Shown here piece after piece: positions 1 to 9,470 of a stretch of DNA of 64,000 nucleotides (positions are counted from its first letter, which is position 1; each line of letters opens with the position of its first letter). The position numbers and the translations under genes are program-made. Source of the DNA: Eucommia ulmoides (Eukaryota > Streptophyta > Magnoliopsida > Garryales > Eucommiaceae); contig CM028328.1 of the NCBI GenBank assembly GCA_016647705.1, positions 10,596,614 to 10,660,613 on the forward strand, given 5' to 3'. The notes beneath the pieces were generated by a model, which ran no database searches, had not been told where the DNA came from, and saw only the letters and a program-made list of their open reading frames with translations.

Positions 1-39
1 TGATTACTATGATTCTGCCCAAAATGATACTGATTGAGA
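1..39 (+). pseudogene. 3' end of an ORF upstream of the coat protein (partial)
   Basis: The first bases read open in one frame (ending in the residues NDTD) and stop at 31-33, seven bases before the coat ATG at 40. The close stop-then-start spacing matches the other gene junctions of this pararetrovirus copy. The ORF is cut by the window edge, so no function can be given. Confidence 0.35.
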
Positions 40-1741
40 ATGTTTATTGAAAAAATTGATGAAAACACTGAACTACCCAAGGGTCTTGCGATTATCACAA
101 ATAATCAAGAAAAAATAATGAATGCTATAAATAATAATAAGATATTGATAAAAAATTTAAAGATCGAAAGAATTGGAATAAGGGAATACACTATGCCATC
201 CTATCGACGAGCTTATGTTTTGAATACTGAAGATAATAAAACCTCGTCTCTAGACAGTGATGATAATATTGAAATATTAGAAGAATTAAATGTCCTAATG
301 AACACTGAAGCAAGTACTAGTGGTGTTAGACAACCTGTCAACCCAACTACTACCGGTCAAAGTACACAAACAACTCAGCCTGTTCAACCAGAAACTACCA
401 GTGCTACAACACCACCTCATCAAAGGAGAGCAACTGATTTCCTTAATGAACCTTCGCTCTTTACTCTTCCATCTGTAAACGAAACATTTCCTGAAAATAT
501 AAATACAAACCATGCCTTTAGAGATTCTAGAAAAGGAATAACAAATGCTAAAAAAGAATTACTTAGACAAAAATTTGAGACACCTAAAACAGAAAATATT
601 TCAGAAAATGGAATTTATTTAAACTTGGATAGTTATATGGGAAACTTCTCTTTAATGGAAGAAATAATTACTAAATGGGTAAAATCTCTGTACACCACGG
701 CTATTTGTAGAAATGTATTCGGTCAAGAAGAAATTGCTGAAGATACTTTTTCAAAATGGATACCAATGACTTTCTTAGGAAATGTTGGTAATTGGTGGAC
801 AAATTTAGGAATTGCTCTAAAAAATAAAATAAGCACTGGAATTCTGACCGCAGATCTCGATGCTACCAGTACAGACGGTAATCTAGTAAAGGTCATTAGA
901 AGATTTGAAAATGCTATTAGAAAAGAATTTTTAGGACAATTCTGGGATAAAAAGCCGAAGAAGTTAAAAGAAAAAAAATAGAATAAATGCTATAAATCAC
1001 TTGATAAATCTGCGAATTTGTAATATGTGCTATTTTGAAGTATACACTAATAAATTTGCGAAGCATTATTACAAAGCTGATTTCAACTCCTATGAACAAC
1101 AAGTCTATCTAGACATGTATTTTTCTAAATTACCTGCTCAGTATGCTAGAGAATTAATAACAAGTTATAAATCCATACCACACTGGCAAATGGAAGATTC
1201 TTTAGGGACAAGAATGGAGTATGCCCAAACACAAATAGGTATGTGGTGTGCTGCTGCTAAAAATGCTGAATTATATAGAAAAGACCATCAAGTAGGACTC
1301 TACTGTGACAACCAATCTGAAGCTCCTAAACAATTTGGATGTGCTGATATATTTCATAGACAAAATAGAAAGCTATTTAAAAGAAATAAATACAAGCTTA
1401 AAAAGACATTTAAAAGAAACTTTAGGCCAAAGGCTCCTTTTAAATCAAAAAGATTTTTTAAGAAAATTTTTAATAAAAACCCTAAATCTCGACCAGGGAT
1501 AAAAACTGCTCAAGAAAAAACAACCAAGAATTGCAGATGCTGGGCGTGTAAAGAAATATGTCATTATGCAAATGAATGTCCTAACATTAAAAATAAGCAA
1601 AATGCTAAGATAAAAGTATTCTTAGAACAAGATAAGTCAGATATCAGTGAAACAAATAATATTTCTGAAATTGACACTGAAGAAGAATTTTTCTATCTTG
1701 AAGAAACTAGTAATGAATCAGGAAGTGAGTACGAGTGTTAA
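40..1741 (+). pseudogene. Pararetrovirus coat protein, copy 1 (frameshifted)
   Basis: This is a capsid protein-like ORF in two frames, 40-981 and about 985-1741. The first ATG is at 40, just after the stop of an upstream ORF. The N-terminal part is acidic and then Thr/Pro/Gln-rich (about codons 95-135). The core has the motif NVGNWWTNLG. The C-terminal part is strongly Lys/Arg-rich and then carries a zinc finger at 1532-1582 reading CRCWACKEICHYANEC, a CX2CX4HX4C finger in which the usual Gly before His is Cys. The tail is acidic. Such a basic stretch plus CCHC finger plus acidic tail is typical of caulimovirid coat proteins. Relative to copy 2, small indels in A-runs near 950-985 shift the frame. 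The 3' end overlaps the movement protein ATG at 1713. Confidence 0.85.
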
Positions 1742-2645
1742 TCCTGATATATCGATTGATACTAATGAAAATGAGGGTGATTATAGAGCTGAAGCAATTA
1801 TTAATCGAAAACTACTTAAAAACGTTGGGACATTTGGAAACAATGAGCTATTTCGAAAAAGTTTTTTGGATAAATTTAATTGAAAAAATATTTGCTACTA
1901 CGGAGAATGCCAATTCGAAGCTGCTCTTAATACAGAAGAATCAAAAGGAAAGATTAATATCCCACTTATTAGTAGAAACATGATTAATAGACAATTAGAA
2001 AAATTAGGAAAAGATAAAGATAAAATCGGCTATATACACGTTGGTGGAATACAAATTGTTTTTAAATCTTGCTTTAGAGAAGGAATTAACTTCCCAATAA
2101 AAGCGGTTGTTCTGGATAATAGAATATTTGATGCAACTGATGCCCTACTAGGCCTTGTTCATGGAAACCTTAGTCAAGGAATACTAGGAATAAAAATATA
2201 TCCAAAATATGCTGTTAGTATACATGAACCAAGAATAAATGAAATATTTAGCCTTGCCCATGAATGTGCTAGAAAAGACTTTATGGAAGAAGGAAGATTT
2301 CCTTATTCCATAATATACCATGTTGGTTATTTTTTAAGTAATAGTCACCATATCGATAAATTCATGAAACATGAGTTCATCGAAATTGATAAAGTATTCG
2401 AACCATTTGGTAATATTTATAAACCAGACTTAGTACAAGATATCGATTTTCCTGCTGATTGGAAACTAAATATTAATAAAAAACCTGATCTTAATATTGC
2501 TAGATTGTCAGACTTTAGCAACTCTGGAAAAACTAGAAGAATATTACCTGATCTCGACGATACTAATAACTTTGGAAAAATTAAAAGGATTTCTTCTTTA
2601 AAAATAATTGGTGGAAAAATAGGAGAATGTTCTATTGATAGATGA
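1713..2645 (+). pseudogene. Pararetrovirus movement protein, copy 1
   Basis: This is a 30K-superfamily movement protein, the cell-to-cell transport factor that acts at plasmodesmata. The first ATG at 1713 lies inside the coat gene end. The frame is open to an in-frame TGA at 1881-1883 and then continues in the same frame to 2645. The conserved region includes YIHVGGIQIVFK, the family-typical Asp in VVLDNRIFD, and GILGIKIYPKY, about codons 105-175. The same TGA is present in copy 2, so it predates their separation. The stop TGA at 2643-2645 is directly followed by the next ATG, which suggests coupled translation in the ancestor. Confidence 0.82.
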
Positions 2646-3047
2646 ATGATAGAAAAGAAAGTTGATGTTCCAATCTACAAGATTAAAATAAAATATTTCA
2701 ATGGAAATAATTTAAAAGAAGTAGAAGCCCTAATAGATACTAGTGCATATGTCAGTCATATATCTCCTTATAAGATATATGATAAAATGCCTAAAAATAT
2801 GCTAAAAGAAGTTTATGTCTACAAAGATCTTAATGGATTCAAGCATATGATAACACATACTGCTGAAATCCCTTTAATTATTGGAAACAAAGAATTATTA
2901 TTCTCAATACATTTGGATAAGGATGAAAAAATGGAATTGTTACTAGGAAATAACTTTCTTGACCACTGCTACCCTTATAAGATTACCTATAATTCAATAA
3001 TGCTTACCATAGGAAATGAGGAAGTACATGCTCCAAGAATTATATGA
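2646..3047 (+). CDS. Retropepsin-like protein (first of two protease units)
   Basis: This is an uninterrupted 133-codon ORF. It has an aspartic-protease-like layout: ALIDTSA at residues 28-34, where retropepsins usually have DTGA, and LLGNNFLD at 99-106 in place of the family's hydrophobic-Gly motif near the C-terminus. The start is set by the ATG that directly follows the movement-protein stop. The stop overlaps the next ATG (ATGA at 3044-3047). The next ORF begins with a second protease-like unit with the same spacing between its two motifs (70 against 68 residues), so this looks like a tandem duplicate. The Gly-to-Ser change next to the catalytic Asp may weaken it, or it may have another role. 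Whether it was ever active is unknown. Confidence 0.65.
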   Translation: MIEKKVDVPIYKIKIKYFNGNNLKEVEALIDTSAYVSHISPYKIYDKMPKNMLKEVYVYKDLNGFKHMITHTAEIPLIIGNKELLFSIHLDKDEKMELLLGNNFLDHCYPYKITYNSIMLTIGNEEVHAPRII

Positions 3048-4727
3048 GAAATCCTATCTTTTTCAAAATTGGGATAGTTATTAACAATAGTATCGTTTAC
3101 ATACCATGTCTCCTGGACACTGGTGCCGATATTTTCTTAATGAATAAAAATATATTACCTTATAAAATGTGGAAAAAGACTAAAACATTAACCATAAAAG
3201 TCAAAGGTTTTGAAGGAAAACCTTTAGACTTAAATATCATTGCTACAAACATTGTAATACTATTTGGAGATCGATATATTAGAATCCCACTAATATATCA
3301 ACAAAATACAATGGGAGTATTAATACTACTAGGAAATAATTTCTTAAACTTTTTCAAGAAAACCTGTTTTACCCGAACAATTGGTGAATTTTTAACTCCC
3401 TGCTCACACTGGATAAAATTACCACGCCTTAATAACATAAACATCATGTATACACAAAAACGTGGTGGTATCTATCTCTGCGCAAATGATATATTTGAAA
3501 AACTTACAAATAATTTTGGAGAAAATCCAACCGCTTTATGGGAAATTGATAAAACATACGCTATCATAGAATTAATCAATCCTGCTGATATAATCCGAAT
3601 AAGACCTATGAGATATTTCGAAGATGATATCAAAGAATTTGATGAACAAATTCAGGAACTGCTAAATCTACAGCTAATACGAGAAAGTAAAAGTCCCCAC
3701 TCAAGTCCTGCCTTTATGGTCAGGAATCATTCTGAAATAAAACGAGGAAAAGCTAGAATGGTGGTTAACTATAAAAAGCTTAATGAAAAATCAAGATTTG
3801 ATGGATATTTTCTACCCCATAAAGAAAGCCTAATCAATAGAACCAAGGGTAAAAAGATTTTCTCAAAATTTGATTGCAAGAGTGGATTTTGGCAAATAAA
3901 ATTAACAAAAGAATATGTTCCGTTAACTGCTTTTAGTACACCCAATGGCCATTATGAATGGCTAGTTATGCCGTTTGGATTAAAAAATGCTCCTCAAATA
4001 TTTTAAAGGAGGATGGACAAAGTAAGCTGAAATAGGAAAACATAAAATAGAATTTTTGGAACTAATAATTGATGCCACCAGAATTGAAATGCAACCCCAT
4101 ATCTGTGAAAAGATTACTGCTTTCCCTGACAATCTGGAAGATAAAAAATAAGTTCAAAGATTCCTAGGAGTTTTAAACTATGCTGAAACATTTATTGAAG
4201 GACTAGCTAGGCATAGACAACCCTTTCAAAGACTCCTTAAAAAAGGTGTTAAGTTTGAATGGACAAAAGAACTTTCTAATAAAATAAAAGAAATTAAAAA
4301 TCTTACTGCTTATTTACCCAGATTAACCTTACCTTCTGATGAAGATGATTTAATTCTTGAAACAGATGCATCTAATTCCTACTGTGGTGCTATTTTAAAA
4401 ACTGTTACTGGAAATATTTGTAGATATACTAGTGGAACATTTACGGAAACACAACAATGCTACCACAACAATCTAAAAGAATTATTTGCAATAAAAAAAG
4501 GAATAGAAAAATTTAGATATTTTCTCATTCCAAAAAAGTTTACAGTTGTTACAGATAATACCCAAGTCAAAGGATATATATTTAATAAATTACCAATTAG
4601 TCCTGAATATAATAAAATGAATGGGTGGCAAACTTTTTTCCAACACTATAATTTTGATGTTATTCATAGTAGTGGTAAACAAAATGTTCTTACTGACTTT
4701 TTATCCAGGGAAGGTCATGAAAACTGA
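3044..4727 (+). pseudogene. Pararetrovirus polymerase (protease, RT, RNase H), RT core deleted
   Basis: This is a polyprotein remnant. Codons 1-130 are a retropepsin with CLLDTGAD at 22-29 and LLGNNFL at 95-101. The reverse transcriptase follows, with RMVVNYKKLN, FDCKSGFWQIKL and MPFGLKNAPQIF. The frame then stops at 4004-4006. Between about 4006 and 4035 the sequence jumps from the finger/palm to a GKHKIEFL-like segment, so the stretch with the catalytic YxDD box is missing. A further stop lies at 4149-4151. RNase H is readable from about 4330 to 4724 with the acidic residues in ETDAS, LKELF, VTDNT and VLTDFLSR. The end overlaps the next ORF by 11 bases (ATG at 4717, stop at 4725). Confidence 0.88.
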
Positions 4728-4872
4728 CGAGATCCCAGAGATCTCAATCGAGATCCCCTTAAGTGCTGTTGAGTCAATGGAAAAATATTGTTCGCAAGGA
4801 CACTATTTTCTCAGTGCTGTTGAGGAACTGATCCATTTGCACAAAAGCAAAAGTGCTAAAAGAGAAAAATAA
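4717..4872 (+). CDS. Small ORF after the polymerase (51 codons)
   Basis: This is a short acidic ORF whose ATG overlaps the end of the polymerase gene and whose TAA at 4870-4872 is directly followed by another ATG. It has no recognisable domain. The stop-start overlaps on both sides argue that it is a real viral reading frame and not chance. It may also be the former N-terminal part of the following ORF, separated by the single stop; both encode acidic, Ser- and Lys-rich sequence. Confidence 0.45.
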   Translation: MKTDEIPEISIEIPLSAVESMEKYCSQGHYFLSAVEELIHLHKSKSAKREK

Positions 4873-5500
4873 ATGGAAGGCCAAGCCTCCAGTGTTAAAA
4901 AGGATGATTATTCATCCAGTGCTTCAAAAGATGATGTTAAAAAAGATGATTGTTCATCCAGTGCTCCAAAAACTGATGACTCCAAAACTCCAATAAGCCA
5001 AGTCATTTGATAATCTGCAGAAAGTCACTCTTAGCCGCTTTTCCAATCAATATGTTGATCAAATGAAAAAAGCGAAGGAAACTCTTACGGTTCCTAGCTC
5101 TCTTATTCAAAAATTTGTCCCTTTCAGAAAACCCCCACAAAATCCTGTTGTCCCAAAAAAGAAATTTGCTGAAGTGGCCTCCTCTTCTTCTAAGGCCAAA
5201 AGTAGCATGCTCAAATGTCTAAATGAAGATTTTTATCAAAAGTACATCGATAACCTCAAAGTGGCTTATCAGATTCGAGTAGATGAAAACTCTGCTATCT
5301 ATCCTTTCCATGAAGGGAGATATCCTAGAATGGCCTGCTTACTAGAAACCCCTGCTAATGAGATAGAAAACATGTCTGACTTTGGATATTTAAACTTTGT
5401 TATCTCTGACCCAAGAACCAGTGCTGAGAGAGGATTGCCAAAGAAGGTGCAAGAAGCTGTCAAAAGCTTCCGTGACCAAAGAAAACAGCATACCAGCCTG
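4873..5500 (+). pseudogene. Last pararetrovirus ORF, N-terminal part, copy 1
   Basis: The ORF starts with ATG at 4873 and has a Ser/Asp/Lys-rich leader containing two near-repeats of KDD.SSSA. A frameshift near 5000 (stop at 5008-5010) is followed by the continuing frame DNLQKVTLSRFSNQYVD and on to 5490. Position after the polymerase is that of the transactivator/viroplasmin gene in solendoviruses and cavemoviruses; assignment rests on position only, since I see no diagnostic motif. At about 5494-5508 the ORF is cut off and joined to coat-protein sequence of copy 2, after which the frame reads coat DNA out of frame to a stop at 5594-5596. Its probable C-terminal part lies inverted at 8928-9470. 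Confidence 0.6.
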
Positions 5501-5508
5501 TTCAACCA

Positions 5509-6857
5509 GAAACTACCAATGCTACAACACCACCTCATCAAAGGAGAGCAACTGATTTCCTTAATGACCCTTCGCTCTTTACTCCTCCATCTATAAACGA
5601 AACATTTTCTGAAAATATAAATACGAACCATGCCTTTAGAGATTCTAGAAAATGAATAACAAATGCTAAAAAAGAATTACTTAGACAAAAATTTGAGACA
5701 CCTAAAACAGAAAATATTTCAGAAAATGGAATTTATTTAAACTTGGACAGTTATATGGGAAACTTCTCTTTAATGGAAGAAATAATTACTAAATAGGCAA
5801 AATCTCTTTACACCATGGCTATTTGTAGAAATGTATTCGGTCAAGAACAAATTGCTGAAGATGTTTTTTCAAAATGGATACCAATGATTTTATTAGGAAA
5901 TGTTGGTAATTGGTGGACTAATTTAGGAATTGCTCTCAAAAATAAAAGAAGAACTAGAATTCTTACCGCAGATCTCGATGCTGCTAGTACAGACGGTGAT
6001 CTAGTAAAGGTCATTGGAAGATTTGAAAATACTATTAGAAAAGAATTTTTAGGACAATTCTGGGATAAAAATGCCGAAGAATTTAAAAGAAAAAATAGAA
6101 TAAATGCTATAAATCACTTGATAAATATGCGAATTTGTAATATCTGCTATTTTGAAGTATACACTAATGAATTTGCGAAGCATTATTACAAAGCTGATTT
6201 CAACTCCTATGAACAACAAGTCTATCTAGACATGTATTTTTATAAATTACTTGTTCAGTATGCTAGAGAATTAATAACAAGTTATAAATCCATACCACAC
6301 TGGCAAATGGAAGATTCTTTAGGGACAAGAATGGAGTATGCCCAAACACAAATAGGTATGTGGTGTGCTACTGCTAAAAATACTGAATTATATAGAAAAG
6401 ACCATCAATTAGGACTCTGCTGTGATAACCAATCTGAAACTCCTAAACAATTTGGATGTGCTGATATATTTCTTAGACAAAATAGAAAGCTATTTAAAAG
6501 AAATAAATACAAGCTTAAAAAGACATTTAAAAGAAACTTTTGGCCAAAGGCTCCTTTTAAATCAAAAAGATTTTTTAAGAATTTTTTTAATAAAAACCCT
6601 AAATCTCGACCAGGAATAAAAACTGCTCAAGAAAAAACAACCAAGAACTGCAGATGCTGGGCGTGTAAAGAAATATGTCATTATGCAAATGATTGTCCTA
6701 ACATTAAAAATAAGCAAAATGTTAAGATAAAAGTATTCTTAGAACAAGGTGAGTCAGATATCAGTGAAACAAATAATATTTCTGATTTGACACTGAAGAA
6801 GATTTTTTCTATCTTGAAGAAACTAGTAATGAATCAGGAAGTGAGTACGAGTGTTAA
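5509..6857 (+). pseudogene. Pararetrovirus coat protein, copy 2 (5'-truncated)
   Basis: Second copy of the coat gene, lacking the first 115 or so codons. In-frame stops are at 5653-5655 (a Gly codon in copy 1) and 5794-5796 (a Trp codon in copy 1). From 5815 the frame is open through the region that is frameshifted in copy 1, including NVGNWWTNLG, the basic tract and the CCHC finger at about 6648-6698 with the same Cys for Gly change. A one-base loss near 6785 then throws the acidic tail out of frame, so the open frame runs on into the movement-protein N-terminus and ends at 6997-6999. The normal coat stop would be at 6855-6857. Confidence 0.83.
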
Positions 6858-7491
6858 TCCTAATATATCAATTGATGCTGATGAAAATGAGGGTGATTAT
6901 AGAGCTGAAGCAATTATTAATCGAAAACTACTTAAAAACGTTGGGACATTTAGAAACAATGAGCTATTTCGAAAAAGTTTTTTGGATAAATTTAATTGAA
7001 AAAATATTTGCTACTACGGAGAATGCCAATTCGAAGCTGCTCTTAATACAGAAGAATCAAAAGGAAATATTAATATCCCACTTATTAGTAGAAACATGAT
7101 TAATAGACAATTAGAAAAATTAGGAAAAGATAAAGATAAAATTGGCTATATACACGTTGGTGGAATACAAATTGTTTTTAAATCTTACTTTAGAGAAGGA
7201 ATTAACTTTCCAATAAAAGCGGTTGTTCTGGATAATAGAATATTTGATGGAACTGATGCCCTATTTGGCCTTGTTCATGGAAACCTTAGTCAAGGAATAC
7301 TAGGAATAAAAATATATCCGAAATATGCTGTTAGTATACATGAACCAAGAATAAATGAAATATGTAGCCTTACCCATGAATGTGCTAGAAAATACTTTAT
7401 GGAAGAAGGAAGATTTCCTTATTCCATAACATACCATGCTGGTTATTTTATAAGTAATAGTCACTATAGCGATAAATTCATGAAACATGAG
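6829..7491 (+). pseudogene. Pararetrovirus movement protein, copy 2 (3'-truncated)
   Basis: Second copy of the movement gene. It begins at ATG 6829, has the same in-frame TGA (6997-6999) as copy 1, and continues through the conserved YIHVGGIQIVFK and VVLDNRIFD segments. It is cut at 7491, where inverted viral DNA begins. The open frame after that point to 7578 is antisense to another viral gene and has no meaning of its own. Confidence 0.82.
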
Positions 7492-7492
7492 G

Positions 7493-7847
7493 AATTAACA
7501 GAATTAGCAGAATATCCAACAGAAGAAAATTCAACGAATAGTTCTTTTTTAACACGTAGTTCTCCATCAGGGCAATAATCAACGTAATTACCGCCAATTA
7601 GGGTTTTCAAATATAGATGAATAGCATAAAGTAAATTGGCATTTCACAAATCACTTGTTCTAATACTAATAAAGGATTCATTTATAAAAGGAATCTCAGA
7701 ATATGCAGGGCTTAAATCTAGCAATCTTTCCATTCCTTTAATTGCAAAAGTTATTTGGTCATAAAAATCATAAATTTCGTCTCTTGTTCCAATAATTAAT
7801 TCATCAAAAACAAGCATAAACTTATTTAGAAAAACTTGATCATTCAT
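7493..7847 (-). pseudogene. Small pararetrovirus ORF B with internal stop
   Basis: Read on the minus strand, the ATG at 7847 opens 67 codons to a TGA at 7644-7646. The same frame then continues open for about 50 more codons with protein-like composition up to the inversion junction. The first 21 residues align without gaps to those of ORF A next door (pattern MN...F..KF...F....-GT), so A and B look like duplicates. Its ATG overlaps the stop of ORF A as ATGA. No known domain is recognised. Position just after the intergenic promoter region and before the coat gene suggests a leader-proximal viral ORF. Confidence 0.55.
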
Positions 7848-8146
7848 GATTCTCTTCTTGTAGGATTATCAGTTTCTATAATTTGAAGCAGGTATTTTCG
7901 AATTTTATTTAGAATCTCTATCTTTCTATCGTCACTTATTCTTTCATTATTATCTCTTTGTATTTGAGCATAGGCTATTTCGATATTTGGGGAAAGTTGT
8001 ATTAAGGGTTTTTCAGCAACAAAAGTAAGATAAGCACATTGTAAGGCTTCAATTTCTTCATGAAATTTGATAATATTTTTAGACGTTCCTAATTCAATAC
8101 TTTCAAAAGCAGGTATAAATTTCTTCACAAATTCTTTCTTATTCAT
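7844..8146 (-). CDS. Small pararetrovirus ORF A (100 codons)
   Basis: This is an intact minus-strand ORF from ATG 8146. It is the first ORF downstream of the intergenic region that carries the TATA and poly(A) signals. The predicted protein is mostly alpha-helical in composition with alternating Leu/Ile and charged residues, and its N-terminal 60 residues resemble those of ORF B (shared GT after an acidic-hydrophobic stretch, then a helix). The function is not recognised. By position it could correspond to one of the small upstream proteins of other caulimovirids, but I see no motif that proves it. Confidence 0.6.
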   Translation of the reverse strand: MNKKEFVKKFIPAFESIELGTSKNIIKFHEEIEALQCAYLTFVAEKPLIQLSPNIEIAYAQIQRDNNERISDDRKIEILNKIRKYLLQIIETDNPTRRES

Positions 8147-8927
8147 GGTGAGAGATTTCTGGTAAAAAGAGGTTTTTTGTTATAAAAAGACAGAGTACTC
8201 ATTTGCAAATACTATGATAAATTTTTTTAGACTTCGTGATATATATACCTTTTTCTTACCAAGCTTTACTTTATACCTGTAGGGGGTCCACCACGCCTTC
8301 TTTTAGAACCCACGATCGTAGCCTCTAAAGGCCGCTTCAGTATTCCAGTGTCAATCCATGGTACCAAAAAACGCCTAACTCTGGCAAATAGGGATGAAGG
8401 ACTCCAGACACCATACCAAGCCTAAATCGTTCTAAGTTCTAATAAAAGGTAGGATAAGATCCTCACAAGTGATGTGGGTAAATAAGTTAAGGAAAACGTA
8501 ACACATATTTTTGAAACACTAAACACTTTATTTCATAGTATATAACAAACTTTCCTCCTGAGAGGGGTTTACAAACACATTCTTACAGGGAATTCAAAGG
8601 TGGGTTATACTACTATGCCTAATTAAAAGGTTTGAACCCGTTTATATACACATGGGTCTTCATTCTTTGACATAAAGAAAGATAAGGTTTAGTACATTAC
8701 GGGTATAACTTTTTCAAATGTAAATGTATTAATCAAAAACAGTAACACATCTTGTGAATGAACAGTTTCAGCACAGTAGCAGCACAGTAGCGTCGACACT
8801 TCTGAACAAACATAGTAACTCTTCTCGTGAATGAACAGTTACCGACATACGGATCCCTTTTTGTCTTATTAGTATATTTCTGCACATGATTCCAAACCTT
8901 TTTCACGTGTATCTACATTGAGGCGTT
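8147..8927 (-). promoter_or_regulatory. Pararetrovirus intergenic region with promoter and poly(A) signal
   Basis: This is non-coding DNA between the stop of the last ORF (8928 side) and the first small ORF (8146 side), read on the minus strand. A TATA box TGTATATAAA lies at 8641-8650. An AATAAA signal is at 8527-8532, about 109 bases downstream of it, the arrangement used by pararetroviruses to make terminally redundant RNA. About 380 bases of leader follow before ORF A. I could not find a convincing tRNA-Met primer site; the nearest match is around 8355-8365. This is the only copy of the region in the window. Confidence 0.6.
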
Positions 8928-9470
8928 CTACAGTACTAGCACTTCTTCGTCACTTTCACCATTGATGTCTGCCCAAGCTATCTTCTTTTCAACAGTCTCT
9001 TTACAGTAATCACAGGTTCTTTCTGGGTGTTTGAGCATTTGGCAGGTTAATTTTTTAATAGTAGGGCTTGTTGAGAATTTCACCTTTTGTATCATTTCCA
9101 ACCATTTTATAGCAGAAGTCTTTGCGGCACCATAAAATTGGCTGTACTCAGTGATTAATATTAGCAGGTTATCAGTGCTCGTAGGATAAACATACCCTTT
9201 ATCCCATTTGATAAATTTCTTTAGTTTTTTCTCCAGGACATAAAAACCTAAAGCTCTCTTTGTTGTAATAAAATGTTCAAGTTTTCCATCCTCTAGGAGT
9301 TCAGGCGTTTTTTTTAAACACATGATTAGGGTTATATTCAGGTATCAGATTAGCACGATTCTTGAGATAAATCCGAATGACTTTCTCTACACTTTTAATG
9401 AGCATTGAATACATAATATTGTATTCACACTCTTTTTCATGGAATCATGGGAATTTGTCAACTTTCAAAT
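8928..9470 (-). pseudogene. Last pararetrovirus ORF, C-terminal part (inverted)
   Basis: A 131-codon open stretch (9323-8928) ends in an acidic tail after a CDYC pair. Upstream on the minus strand, coding-like sequence continues in a different frame to about 9470, with a frameshift at the A-run near 9311-9320. It ends just before the intergenic promoter, which fits the last gene of the genome. It probably is the missing C-terminal half of the ORF that starts at 4873, but the two pieces do not overlap, so this is inference. Confidence 0.5.

Larger units (their letters stand above)
376..7491 (+). repeat. Direct repeat: 376-2375 and 5494-7491
   Basis: About 2.0 kb of coat and movement gene sequence occurs twice, head to tail, offset by about 5,117 bases. 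The two copies differ at a few percent of sites by eye. The left edge shares the 15-mer CAGCCTGTTCAACCA in both flanks and is then unrelated upstream. The right edge of copy 2 stops at AAACATGAG, after which inverted viral sequence follows. Confidence 0.88.

Noticed and set aside
1305-1502. Lys-rich overlapping plus-strand frame inside the coat gene
   Set aside because: Shadow of the basic coat region in another frame; the same appears in copy 2.
6865-6999. Continuous coat-movement fusion protein in copy 2
   Set aside because: The fusion results from a one-base loss near 6785 compared with copy 1; not an ancestral gene fusion.
7300-7488. Minus-strand frame inside movement protein copy 2
   Set aside because: Antisense shadow of a recognisable gene.
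7492-7578. C-terminal tail of the plus-strand frame that extends movement protein copy 2
   Set aside because: It reads antisense through inverted viral ORF B and is an artefact of the junction.
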